From assembly GCA_022842865.1 (NCBI GenBank), contig JALHOV010000012.1, positions 1 through 32,948 of the forward strand: a DNA stretch of 32,948 bases, written 5' to 3'. The stretch comes from Vulcanimicrobiota bacterium (GTDB taxonomy: Bacteria > Vulcanimicrobiota > Xenobia > Xenobiales > JADMJV01). Positions 25,131-32,948 of the stretch are shown here, in pieces. Position 1 is the stretch's first letter, and each line of letters starts with the position of its first letter. A program made the position numbers and the translations under genes. Under the pieces are notes generated by a model that did not search any database, was not told the DNA's origin, and was given only the letters and a program-made list of their open reading frames with translations.

Positions 25131-26947
25131 AGGCGGCTCTCTCTTTGGCCGCAGCCCTGGCCTTGAGTGCACCCGCCCTGGCCGAGGGACAAACCTGGGC
25201 GGTCGTGGTTGGCATTGATAACTACACCAAGGAAGGCATCCCCGCTTTGCACTATGCGGGAGCCGACGCCAAGATCTTCGCCCAGGCGCTGCAGACGCTA
25301 CTGAAGGTCCCCAAAGATCACCTCTACTTGTTCACCAGCGACTCGGTCGAGTCGGGACAATCCCCCTCCCGCCTCAATCTCGTCTACCGCCTCGACTGGT
25401 TGAGCAAGAACGCCAAGGCCGACGATATAGTGATATTTTACTTTGCCGGCCACGGAGCCCAGGTCGAAGGCTCCTCTTTCCTGTTGACCGACGATGCCGA
25501 CCCTCGCAGTTTGGAAACGCTCAAGGCCTCGGCGCTCAACACCGCTGACCTGAACCGGTTGATCGACCGCACCGCGGCGGCCAAGACCCTGACGGTGCTG
25601 GACGCCTGTCGCAACAATCCCAGTGGAGGGCGCGACGAATATAGCGTGGCCGCCCAGTTCGCCCTGACCGGCAAAGGCAAAGAGGTGGTCGGTCTGGTCA
25701 GTTGCAGTCCCGGCCAACGTTCTTGGGAATGGGAAGACAAGAAGCACGGATTCTTTACCTATTTTTTGGTGGAAGCGATGCAGGGCAAAAGCGGCGGGAT
25801 CAAGGGGAACATCACCCCGGCATCGCTGGCGGAATTTCTCGACACCCAGGTTCCTACCCAGACCCTCTCGGTGGTTCGCCAGAAGCAAAACCCCCGACTC
25901 TTTTACGATGGCCCCTCCAGTAGCGGCTGGGTGCTCGGCAAAGCACCCGCCTCCGGCACACCCATCAAAGACTTGGAAGGGCTGGCCGCCAAAGCCGAGC
26001 TACTCACGGCCGAGAAGGTCGAGCTGGAAGCCAGGCTGCGCTCCGAGGAGGCCCGTCGACGCCAGGCCGAGCTACGTCTAGAAGCTGCCGAAAGAAAAGC
26101 CGGCGCGGTGGGAATTCAGCCCTCCGACCAAGTGCAAAAGCTTGCGCTGGCCCGCGACCTGGCCATGAAAGAACTGCTGGAAACCAAAAAAGAACTGGAA
26201 ACCTTGCGCGTGCAGTTGGCGGCCCGAGGCGGTCCCACCGCCGAAACCGAGCTGATGCTGGCTGAGCGCGAACAGCTCCGTGCCGAGAACAAAGTCTTGC
26301 TGGCAAAAATTGTGGTTCTGGAAGGTCGCTTGCAAGACGGCAAGGTGACCTCCATGGCGCGCAGTTTCACGCTGGAAGACCAGGGTCCGCTATCAGCCCG
26401 GGTCACAGAATTGGAACGCCTGGCCAGCACCCAGCCCAGCGACGAAAACCGGAAGCGAGCTGCCGAAGCCCAGGTGGTAAGGGAGCTGGATCACTCCGCG
26501 CAATATCGCCACGAGCTGGACCGTCTAACCACCAAGTTTTTTCAAGAAGTCGTCCAGAAATCCGAGCAGCGCTTCGCTAACCAGTTGGAGATGTCTCTGG
26601 AGCAGCAAGCGGAAATCGACACTCTCAAGCTGCAGTTGGCGTTAAGTGACAATCGGGCCGAGCAGGCCAAACTGGGCAAGCGTCTGGCCCAGAATCAGCT
26701 AGAGAGCGTGAATGACGCCAGCACTCCCGTCCTGGAGGCGGCCCGCGAGAATGACGAAAAGGCATTACAGCGAGCCCAAGCGGAAAATCGTCGCCTGCTG
26801 GCAAGCCTGCAAGACATGATCAAGTTCGAACCTGCCCGCCGGCGCTTCATCTCCAGGCGTTTCCGCGAGATCAATTCGATGCCGGGCATGGGCGACATCC
26901 TGGACATTCCGGTCAAGACCGGTCCCGAGCTACAAACCCTACCTTAA
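25127..26947 (+). CDS. Exported caspase-family (C14) cysteine protease with C-terminal coiled coil
   Basis: The 606-residue protein has a Sec signal peptide (MKAALSLAAALALSAPALA, cleavage near residue 19). The caspase-like domain (about 21-255) starts with TWAVVVGIDNY. The catalytic dyad is visible: His109 in YFAGHGAQ and Cys161 in VLDACRNNP. Residues about 282-570 are a nearly continuous coiled coil (for example AELLTAEKVELEARLRSEEA). Bacterial caspase homologues (metacaspase-like, orthocaspase) usually cleave after basic residues; I cannot predict the specificity here. The signal peptide places it outside the cytoplasm, unusual for proteins linked to cell death. Its TAA overlaps the TAA of the convergent tpsB gene by the bases TTA/TAA at 26944-26947. 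Confidence 0.92.
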   Translation: MKAALSLAAALALSAPALAEGQTWAVVVGIDNYTKEGIPALHYAGADAKIFAQALQTLLKVPKDHLYLFTSDSVESGQSPSRLNLVYRLDWLSKNAKADDIVIFYFAGHGAQVEGSSFLLTDDADPRSLETLKASALNTADLNRLIDRTAAAKTLTVLDACRNNPSGGRDEYSVAAQFALTGKGKEVVGLVSCSPGQRSWEWEDKKHGFFTYFLVEAMQGKSGGIKGNITPASLAEFLDTQVPTQTLSVVRQKQNPRLFYDGPSSSGWVLGKAPASGTPIKDLEGLAAKAELLTAEKVELEARLRSEEARRRQAELRLEAAERKAGAVGIQPSDQVQKLALARDLAMKELLETKKELETLRVQLAARGGPTAETELMLAEREQLRAENKVLLAKIVVLEGRLQDGKVTSMARSFTLEDQGPLSARVTELERLASTQPSDENRKRAAEAQVVRELDHSAQYRHELDRLTTKFFQEVVQKSEQRFANQLEMSLEQQAEIDTLKLQLALSDNRAEQAKLGKRLAQNQLESVNDASTPVLEAARENDEKALQRAQAENRRLLASLQDMIKFEPARRRFISRRFREINSMPGMGDILDIPVKTGPELQTLP

Positions 26948-28509
26948 AAGCGTGTCTGCAGGCCGGCGTAGAGAGCAGGACTGCGCCCCGTGCTGGACGG
27001 CGTGGGAGAAATCGGAAACCCCAGATCGAGACGCAGCGTGGCGTGTTGCTGAAGGCCAAAGCGGAAGCCGAAACCGGCCCCGGTCAGGTGCGAGCCCAGG
27101 GGTAGATCGCCGGGCAAGGCCCTGCGCAGACTGACCCCGCCGTGGTCGATAAAGGCGGTCACCTGAAAAGCGTCCAGGTCTTCCTCGAAAGGAGACCAGC
27201 GCAATTCGGCTCCCAGCACGTAGGCGTTGTCCCCCAGCAATTGAGCTTGAGGATAACCGCGCACGGTGTCAGGACCACCCACCGCGAATTGTTCAGCTAC
27301 GTATAGCGGTTGAGTGGCGTATTGGCCGCTGGCGCGGAGGAGCGCGTAAAGGCCGGTATCCAGGTTCTGAATGCGCGCCAGATCCAGATTGAACTTGGCG
27401 AATCCCCCGCTGGCCCCCACCCGACTGACCAACGGGTCGCTGGCGGGAGTACCGCCCAGGCCCTGGGTGTAGGCGGCCTGGAGCAGGGTGCGCCCCTGGA
27501 TGGAGCGCCAATCGGCCTGATAAGTCAGCCTGGCGCTATTGTATTCATCCCGTGAAAATGGCTGCAACCCTCCGAAGAAATTGTTGCGGATAAACTTGTG
27601 CGAGGCGGCCAGGCCGAGATTGCTGGAGAACTCTAACTGGCGCTCCAAGGGATGGCTGACGGCCACCGTATAGATGTCGGCGTTGCCGCGCACGTCCAAA
27701 ATCGCGCCCAATCCCTCAGACACAGCGAAGGCGCCGTTGGCGTAGCCGAAATTCAGGGTGGTGCCATCCTGATTCAGGGGCATTTGATAATTGATCTGGT
27801 AAAAGCTGTTCTCCCGGGACGGAAAGCCGAGCACGCCGCGCAAACTGATTTGGTCCGCCTGTTGCAGCACATTGCCCGCGTCAAAGGTCAGGCCGACGCG
27901 GTGCTCCCCGGTGGCCGAAGTTCCGTAGTTGTTGTAATCCACCCCGCCATGCACCGGCGTGGCATCTTCCACTCGCAGGGTGACATCGGTCTGACCGACC
28001 TCAGAACCGGGCGCCATGACCGCCTTGACCTGCAAATCCGGCAACTCATTCATTAAGAGCATGGCCCGCTGAAAGCGGTCATTACGGAAGGTTTCCCCAT
28101 CGAAGCTGCGCTGAAAGCGCTCGCGAATGAATTCCGGGTCGTAATGTTCGGCGCCCTCCACCGTGACTTTGCCGACTTTGCCTTCGACCACTCGCAGCTC
28201 GACCTGGCCGTCCTGAATCGACTGCTGAGGAAGGTAGGCCCGCACCAGGAAATAGCCATTGCGCTGATAGAGGGCGGTGAGGTTGCGAGCCACTTCGCGC
28301 AGTTGGGCCAGAGTCAGGGCCTGACCCTGATAAGACTGATAGACCTTGTCCAGCTCCTCAGGAGCCAGCAGCGTATTCCCGGTGACCAGGAATTTGGAAA
28401 CGACCACCGTCTTTTCTGTGGCTTCCGTTGTGACGGGCTGGTCGGGCAGTGGCTGCGCCCAGGCGCCCAGAGAACAGCCCAAGCAAAACCCGATCAGGTG
28501 CATTCGCAT
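26944..28509 (-). CDS. ShlB/FhaC/HecB family two-partner secretion outer-membrane transporter (TpsB)
   Basis: From ATG 28509 the product is 521 residues. A signal peptide (MRMHLIGFCLGCSLGAWA) is followed by two POTRA domains (about 30-105 beginning VVVSKFLVTGNTLL, and about 106-180 containing GKVTVEGAEHYDP). A 16-strand-type beta barrel comes next, with Val-Arg-Gly-Tyr at 416-419 in the conserved loop-6 motif, and the chain ends in a terminal Phe (LQTRF), as in outer-membrane proteins. TpsB proteins export large beta-helical TpsA partners through the outer membrane. The partner is the divergent gene at 28564. ATG 28503 and the upstream ATG 28581 are alternative starts; the chosen one places the signal peptide at the N-terminus. 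Confidence 0.93.
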   Translation of the reverse strand: MRMHLIGFCLGCSLGAWAQPLPDQPVTTEATEKTVVVSKFLVTGNTLLAPEELDKVYQSYQGQALTLAQLREVARNLTALYQRNGYFLVRAYLPQQSIQDGQVELRVVEGKVGKVTVEGAEHYDPEFIRERFQRSFDGETFRNDRFQRAMLLMNELPDLQVKAVMAPGSEVGQTDVTLRVEDATPVHGGVDYNNYGTSATGEHRVGLTFDAGNVLQQADQISLRGVLGFPSRENSFYQINYQMPLNQDGTTLNFGYANGAFAVSEGLGAILDVRGNADIYTVAVSHPLERQLEFSSNLGLAASHKFIRNNFFGGLQPFSRDEYNSARLTYQADWRSIQGRTLLQAAYTQGLGGTPASDPLVSRVGASGGFAKFNLDLARIQNLDTGLYALLRASGQYATQPLYVAEQFAVGGPDTVRGYPQAQLLGDNAYVLGAELRWSPFEEDLDAFQVTAFIDHGGVSLRRALPGDLPLGSHLTGAGFGFRFGLQQHATLRLDLGFPISPTPSSTGRSPALYAGLQTRF

Positions 28510-28563
28510 TCGCCCGGTTACTCGAGAAAAATGAGAAAACCTGCCCAGCGAGAAGAGACGCCC
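28510..28563. other. Divergent spacer between tpsB and tpsA
   Basis: Only 54 bases separate the two start codons. I see no good -35/-10 pair within it. Either one promoter lies inside the other gene's 5' end or a shared regulator-controlled promoter is used. GAGAAGAG before the tpsA ATG is a weak ribosome binding site. Confidence 0.5.
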
Positions 28564-31500
28564 ATGAGCGGACGTATCCATCGAACACTTTTGGCTGCCC
28601 TCTTGTCCTCTGGAATGGCGCTGGCGTTACCCGAAAACGGCCAGGTGATGCAGGGCAACGTACAGTTTGCGCAACCGCAAAATCACATTTTGCAGATTTT
28701 GCAGTCGAGTCCCACTGGAATCATCAATTGGGGCTCCTTTAATATCGATGCCAATCAATTGGTGCAATTTCTCCAGCCCGGAGCCGGCTCCGCCCTGCTC
28801 AATCGAGTCATCGGCCAGGATCCCAGCCAGATTTTGGGGCAAATCCAGGCCAACGGCCGCATTTTACTGGTCAACCCGAACGGCATTCTGTTCGGCCCCG
28901 GAAGCACCGTCAATGCCGGCAGTTTCCTGGCCACCACCCTTTCCATTCAGGACCAGGACTTTCTTCAAGGCCGCTACGACTTGCGTCAGGACCCCAACAG
29001 CCCCTTACGCGCCGTCGTCAATCAAGGCGAAATTCGCGTCACCGACGGGGGCTTCATCGCTCTCATTTCCCCGCTGGTTGACAATCAGGGCCTGCTGGTG
29101 GCTCAACAGGGCCAGGTGGTGCTGGGCGCCACCACCCGGGCCACCCTTCAGGTGGATGCGGGTGGTTTGCTGCAGGTGAGCATTCCCGACGGCTTTCGGG
29201 GCGAGGCGCAGGTGAATCCGCAAACGGTGCTGCTGACTCAAGGCCAGATGAGCGACACCCTGGCCCAATTGGTCCGGGGCGGTCACCCCGAAGGCGAGCG
29301 CATCATCGAAACCGCCCAGGGCATCCAGTTGGTGGGCGCCGAGGGTCTGCTCGTCAACCAGGGGACGGTTCGCGCGGACGCGCTCCAAGGGCCGGCCGGC
29401 GGCATCCTGATGAATTCGAGCCAGGCCACCGTGTTAACCGCCAATAGCCTGTTGAGCGCCAGTTCCGCTCACGGAGACGCCGGTTCCATCTACGCTCTGT
29501 CGGGCGGTGCCATGGTCCAGAACGGGGCCATTCAGGCTCGATCGGCGGCGGGCGGCAACGGGGGATTTGTGGAAGTCAGCGGCCGACGCGTTCAGTTGAC
29601 CCGTGGAGCCGACCTGACTGCGTCGGAAGGAAGACCTGGCCACCTGCTCATCGACCCTGACTTTATCACCATCGTGGCGGCAGGCGGCACCAGCACCCCC
29701 GACATCTTCTTTGCCGACAACCCGGGAGCATCTTTGACCGTTGACGCAGGCGCACTTGACCTTCCCGGAACCACGGTGACTTTAGAGGCGGAGTTGGATC
29801 TGTCCATCGACACCGGCGTTCAGGTGAATCTGAGCGGGGCGACCGATCTGGTGCTGTCCGCCAACCGTGACTTTATCATGAATGAAGGCAGCGCCATCAT
29901 CGCGGCCGACCCCGCCGCCTCGGTCACCATCTCGGCAAACCAGAACGCCTTTATCCGAGACCTACAACTGTCGAATATCGATATCCAGGCGGGCGGTAGC
30001 GTTCAGCTCGAGGGCACGACCAGCGGGCCCCCCATGATTCTGGGCCGCCCGACCGACACCACCGTCCTGGATGTCACCGCCGATTCCATCCAGCACATCG
30101 GCCAGATCGAGCTGGTCGGCAACCGGGTCCAGGCCACCGAGACGGCAACCGGTCCCCTTTTCCTGAACGGCGGTGCCAATGTCAGCATCGTTGCCAATGC
30201 CGCCAACGTCAGCCTGACAGGCGGCGGCACTGGCCTGGGAGTGGTCTTTTCGGAAGAGGCAATCTTGAGGACAAGTTCAGCCGCCAATCTCACGTTGGCC
30301 TCGCCCTCCTCGAACGTCAATTTCCAGGACCGCTCCGGATTGAACCTGGTGGGTCCCGCTGCCATCAACATCAGTACTCCGGCAGGCGGCTTTTTCACCT
30401 TCACCGGGGTCTCCATCAACGCCACTGACCCGGCCTCTCGTTTAGACGTTCAGGGGGACCGGCAGTTTGCTCTCAGGAGCACTCAAGCAGTCCCCACTCA
30501 AAATAGCCAGCTCACCGGCTCGCTTGACCTGTCCAACACCACTGTCGGAACGCCAGCCAGCACCACAGTGCTGAATGCAACCGCCGGCACCATCTCGATC
30601 GAAGGACTCACCGTCGTCGGAACCGGCGCCGATATTGACCTCGGCTCTGCCGGGGGGCTCTCTTTTTTGAACAATTCGCAAATGCGCGTCCAACCTTCCG
30701 GCGCCAGCGTGAACATGACCGCCCAGGATGCGCTGGTGTTGGGCGTCAATTCAACCCTTCAGGTCGACGGCCCCTCGGATGTCCGTCTGACCTCAAATAC
30801 CAGCGACGTGTTTCTCAACCGCGACTCCAGGCTGGACCTGACCGGGCCCTCCACCGTCACCATCAACAGCCCCAACGGACAAACCACCTTCTTTGAGCGG
30901 GCCACCATCAACGCCACCAACCCGGCCTCCAGCGTCAATATCTCGGCCGGACAGCAACTTCAAGTTGAAGGCGACCTGTTGGTGCCAACCATCGATATGC
31001 ATTCCGACCGCCTGGTACGTTTGCTCGGCGGCACCGTCGGTACGCCCGGCAGCCCAACCTCGTTCAATGTGACCGGTGGGGGAATGCCGGACGGCATTGC
31101 CGTGGTCGCTGGCTCCAACCTGGACATCCAGGGCACCCTTGTCGACATCACCCTGACCTCGGCCGCAGATGTTTTTATAGGCCAGGACTCGACCGTACGC
31201 ATCCTGGCTCCCACCGCCAACCTGGTGGCCGTAGGGAACCGACTGGGAGGCGACGGAATTTTCGTGGGCACCAACTCTACGCTCAGCGCCAACGGAGCCG
31301 CCAACATCACACTCAACGCCAACACCGGAAATGTATTGCTGCGCGAAGGCAGCTCCATCCAGGTGGCCGGGACCGGCGACCTCACTGTGACCGCCCCCGC
31401 CGGCCGGGTGAATATGAGCGACGGTGCCAGCCTGAACGGCAACTCCAGGGCCATTCTAACCGCCCGCGACGGCATGGACATCGGCAACCTGCGAGTACCA

Positions 31501-32948
31501 ACCAACCACCTTCAGTCGACCAACGGGGGAATAGCTTTTCAAAACTCCACCATCGGTCGCCCTGAGGCAGCCACCGTTCTCAATGTCAGCAGCCCCGAAA
31601 TCCTGTTCAATCTCAATCGCACGACCCAGGTAGTGGGCACTCAAGCCCAGGTGAATCTTGGAGCTGGCAACAACGTCCTGGGATTGCCTGGAAGCCAGTT
31701 GAATCTTTCTAGCTCCCAGTCCAATGTCAACGCCACCGCTCCTCAGCTTCTGGTTCTGGATACCGTCACCAGTAATGGCGCCGGAAACTTTAGTTTACGC
31801 GGCGGCACCACCCGAGTCGATACTCTTCTCTCTGCCCCTGGAGCCAACAGCCGAGCCGAATTGACCGCCACCAACAATGACCTGAGCGTAGCCGGCTTGC
31901 AGATTGGCAACGTCAGCTTGAACGCGGCCAACAGCGTCGTCTTTACCGGAGGAACCATCGGTCGGCCAGGGTCGCCCACCCAGGTGGAGGCCTCGGCCAA
32001 TCTCGACGTGGCAATCCTCGACAATCTCTTGATCGAGGGCAGCTCGGTCGACTTCCAATTGAGCGCCAGTCGCGACATCTTCCTGGTCGCCGCAAAGTCC
32101 GTCACACTTGCCGGCTCCAACAATCACCTGCGCTGGCAGGCCGGGAACAACACTTTGCTCTCCACGAACTCAACCATCACGGCTCCAGGCCCAACCGAGC
32201 TAGAACTCCTTGCCGGTACCAACCTGATCGCACAAATTGGCTCATCGGTCGTTCTTCCCGACCCGAATTCCCAGCTGAACCTCCAATCCAATGGGACTCT
32301 TTTTGTCCATCGAGTGACCACTGGCGGAAACTTGAGCACCACGGTCACGGCCGGCAATGTGCGTCTGACCGATCAACTGGCGGCCAACAACCTGACTTTG
32401 AACATCTCGGGTGAACTGATTGCCCAGCCCGACTCCCGACGGCCCGCGCTGGTCGGGACCAATGCGCTCAACGTGACCGCCAGTCGAATCTCCGGCCCCC
32501 TGGACGACCCGGAATCCGGGCTGGTGAAAGCCCTGACGTTCGCCACCGGGCCGTCTGCTCAGGTCCAACTAAACGTCACCGGCACGAACAACACCGCCAC
32601 GGGTAATCGAGCCGCCAACCTTCTTTATCAGTATCCCCAAAGCGGCAATCTGGTTCTCGTGCATCCCTCAGGTGACGTGCTGCTGGTGCAAGAACCAGCC
32701 CCCCCGGAACCACCCGCCGCCGCTCCGGTGCCCCTCCCTGCCCCTCAACCAGATCGCTTGGGCGAACTCGCTCAACTGACCGGTCAGAGCGTCAACGTGG
32801 TGTTCTACCCCTTTGCTTCCTATGCCAGCGCAAGCACCCAGGACCTGGTGTTTCTAGCTTACGACAACGCTGGACTGATTGCGAACCATCCGGTCTCCCC
32901 CAACTCCGCCTTGCTGGAGCGCTCCATTCTAGCACCAGGCGAGACGAC
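28564..32948 (+). CDS. Filamentous-hemagglutinin-type two-partner secretion exoprotein (TpsA), C-terminus beyond window
   Basis: From ATG 28564 the frame stays open for 1461 codons to the window end. A signal peptide (SGRIHRTLLAALLSSGMALA) precedes a TPS domain with the hallmark NPNG (104-107) in LLVNPNGILFGPGSTVNAG, which TpsB recognises in the periplasm. After about residue 300 come FHA-like segments such as GGNGGFVEVSGRRVQL. The bulk is low-complexity, Asn/Ser/Thr/Gly-rich beta sequence expected to form a long beta-helix, organised in units of about 165-170 residues. A proline-rich linker (around 1377-1395) precedes a final, non-repetitive part with several aromatic residues. The function may be adhesion, toxin delivery or surface layer; the missing end would decide. 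Confidence 0.92.
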   Translation, partial: MSGRIHRTLLAALLSSGMALALPENGQVMQGNVQFAQPQNHILQILQSSPTGIINWGSFNIDANQLVQFLQPGAGSALLNRVIGQDPSQILGQIQANGRILLVNPNGILFGPGSTVNAGSFLATTLSIQDQDFLQGRYDLRQDPNSPLRAVVNQGEIRVTDGGFIALISPLVDNQGLLVAQQGQVVLGATTRATLQVDAGGLLQVSIPDGFRGEAQVNPQTVLLTQGQMSDTLAQLVRGGHPEGERIIETAQGIQLVGAEGLLVNQGTVRADALQGPAGGILMNSSQATVLTANSLLSASSAHGDAGSIYALSGGAMVQNGAIQARSAAGGNGGFVEVSGRRVQLTRGADLTASEGRPGHLLIDPDFITIVAAGGTSTPDIFFADNPGASLTVDAGALDLPGTTVTLEAELDLSIDTGVQVNLSGATDLVLSANRDFIMNEGSAIIAADPAASVTISANQNAFIRDLQLSNIDIQAGGSVQLEGTTSGPPMILGRPTDTTVLDVTADSIQHIGQIELVGNRVQATETATGPLFLNGGANVSIVANAANVSLTGGGTGLGVVFSEEAILRTSSAANLTLASPSSNVNFQDRSGLNLVGPAAINISTPAGGFFTFTGVSINATDPASRLDVQGDRQFALRSTQAVPTQNSQLTGSLDLSNTTVGTPASTTVLNATAGTISIEGLTVVGTGADIDLGSAGGLSFLNNSQMRVQPSGASVNMTAQDALVLGVNSTLQVDGPSDVRLTSNTSDVFLNRDSRLDLTGPSTVTINSPNGQTTFFERATINATNPASSVNISAGQQLQVEGDLLVPTIDMHSDRLVRLLGGTVGTPGSPTSFNVTGGGMPDGIAVVAGSNLDIQGTLVDITLTSAADVFIGQDSTVRILAPTANLVAVGNRLGGDGIFVGTNSTLSANGAANITLNANTGNVLLREGSSIQVAGTGDLTVTAPAGRVNMSDGASLNGNSRAILTARDGMDIGNLRVPTNHLQSTNGGIAFQNSTIGRPEAATVLNVSSPEILFNLNRTTQVVGTQAQVNLGAGNNVLGLPGSQLNLSSSQSNVNATAPQLLVLDTVTSNGAGNFSLRGGTTRVDTLLSAPGANSRAELTATNNDLSVAGLQIGNVSLNAANSVVFTGGTIGRPGSPTQVEASANLDVAILDNLLIEGSSVDFQLSASRDIFLVAAKSVTLAGSNNHLRWQAGNNTLLSTNSTITAPGPTELELLAGTNLIAQIGSSVVLPDPNSQLNLQSNGTLFVHRVTTGGNLSTTVTAGNVRLTDQLAANNLTLNISGELIAQPDSRRPALVGTNALNVTASRISGPLDDPESGLVKALTFATGPSAQVQLNVTGTNNTATGNRAANLLYQYPQSGNLVLVHPSGDVLLVQEPAPPEPPAAAPVPLPAPQPDRLGELAQLTGQSVNVVFYPFASYASASTQDLVFLAYDNAGLIANHPVSPNSALLERSILAPGET
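30037..32000 (+). repeat. 165-170-residue repeats in the TpsA passenger
   Basis: A marker of the form (T/L)(I/V)G(R/T)P followed by S/T-rich residues recurs at codons starting 30043 (LGRP), 30547 (VGTP), 31039 (VGTP), 31555 (IGRP) and 31960 (IGRP). Each is followed by a similar beta-rich pattern (TTVLDVT, TTVLNAT, TSFNVT, ATVLNVS, TQVEAS). Spacings are 168, 164, 172 and 135 residues. The first four markers thus fit a regular unit; the last is shorter, perhaps from a deletion. I infer modular duplication with strong divergence, because DNA identity is low. Confidence 0.65.

Noticed and set aside
29592-32568. A series of minus-strand frames of 60-181 codons
   Set aside because: They are shadows of the repetitive TpsA gene; the plus frame is open throughout with a signal peptide and TPS domain.
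1-32948. CRISPR array, tRNA, rRNA, insertion sequence or phage genes
   Set aside because: Reading the intergenic stretches on both strands showed no direct-repeat/spacer pattern, cloverleaf, transposase or inverted terminal repeats.

Overview
The window comes from a GC-rich, diderm (outer-membrane) bacterium. The envelope type is shown by a two-partner secretion pair (TpsB outer-membrane transporter with two POTRA domains, giant TpsA exoprotein), an MCE/MlaD-type lipid-transport protein and several Sec signal peptides. Several proteins match no well-known lineage, so I suspect an under-sampled phylum (Vulcanimicrobiota/Eremiobacterota- or Armatimonadota-like). That placement is a guess; no rRNA or marker gene is present. 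I saw no tRNA, rRNA, CRISPR, IS element or phage gene.

Region 1 (1-5933, minus strand): a giant protein truncated by the left edge. It has at least eight 82-residue helical repeats, a domain resembling a zinc metallopeptidase with its metal-binding histidines lost, and then three AAA+ modules (the first degenerate, the third cut off) of the SpoVK/CbbX/EccA type. Upstream lie a 48-residue glycine-rich membrane microprotein and a roughly 200-nt structured leader driven by a near-consensus sigma70 promoter.

Region 2 (5957-10371): two membrane proteins with a similar PH-like cytosolic layout flank a protein that may be a degenerate GHKL (Hsp90/MutL-like) relative. A TPR protein and a frameshifted Uma2-family nuclease follow.

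Region 3 (10374-21362): mostly metabolism. A minus-strand two-gene operon encodes aspartokinase-homoserine dehydrogenase (with an extra C-terminal ACT domain) and an S9D glutamyl-endopeptidase-like peptidase. Then come a cytoplasmic GH43 glycosidase, an aspartate aminotransferase with a small coupled partner, a small exported protein, a POT peptide transporter and a kynureninase-like PLP enzyme. Peptide uptake, peptide cleavage and aspartate-family amino-acid synthesis lie close together.

Region 4 (21398-32948): five tightly packed plus-strand genes encode TlyA rRNA methyltransferase, an orphan MCE protein, a coiled-coil protein, an exported FecR-like protein and an exported caspase-family protease with a long coiled coil. 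They run head-on into tpsB, which is transcribed away from tpsA across only 54 bp. TpsA is open at the right edge and contains a passenger repeat of about 165-170 residues. The exported caspase, FecR-like protein and two-partner secretion pair together are the best candidate for an uncharacterised cell-surface system.
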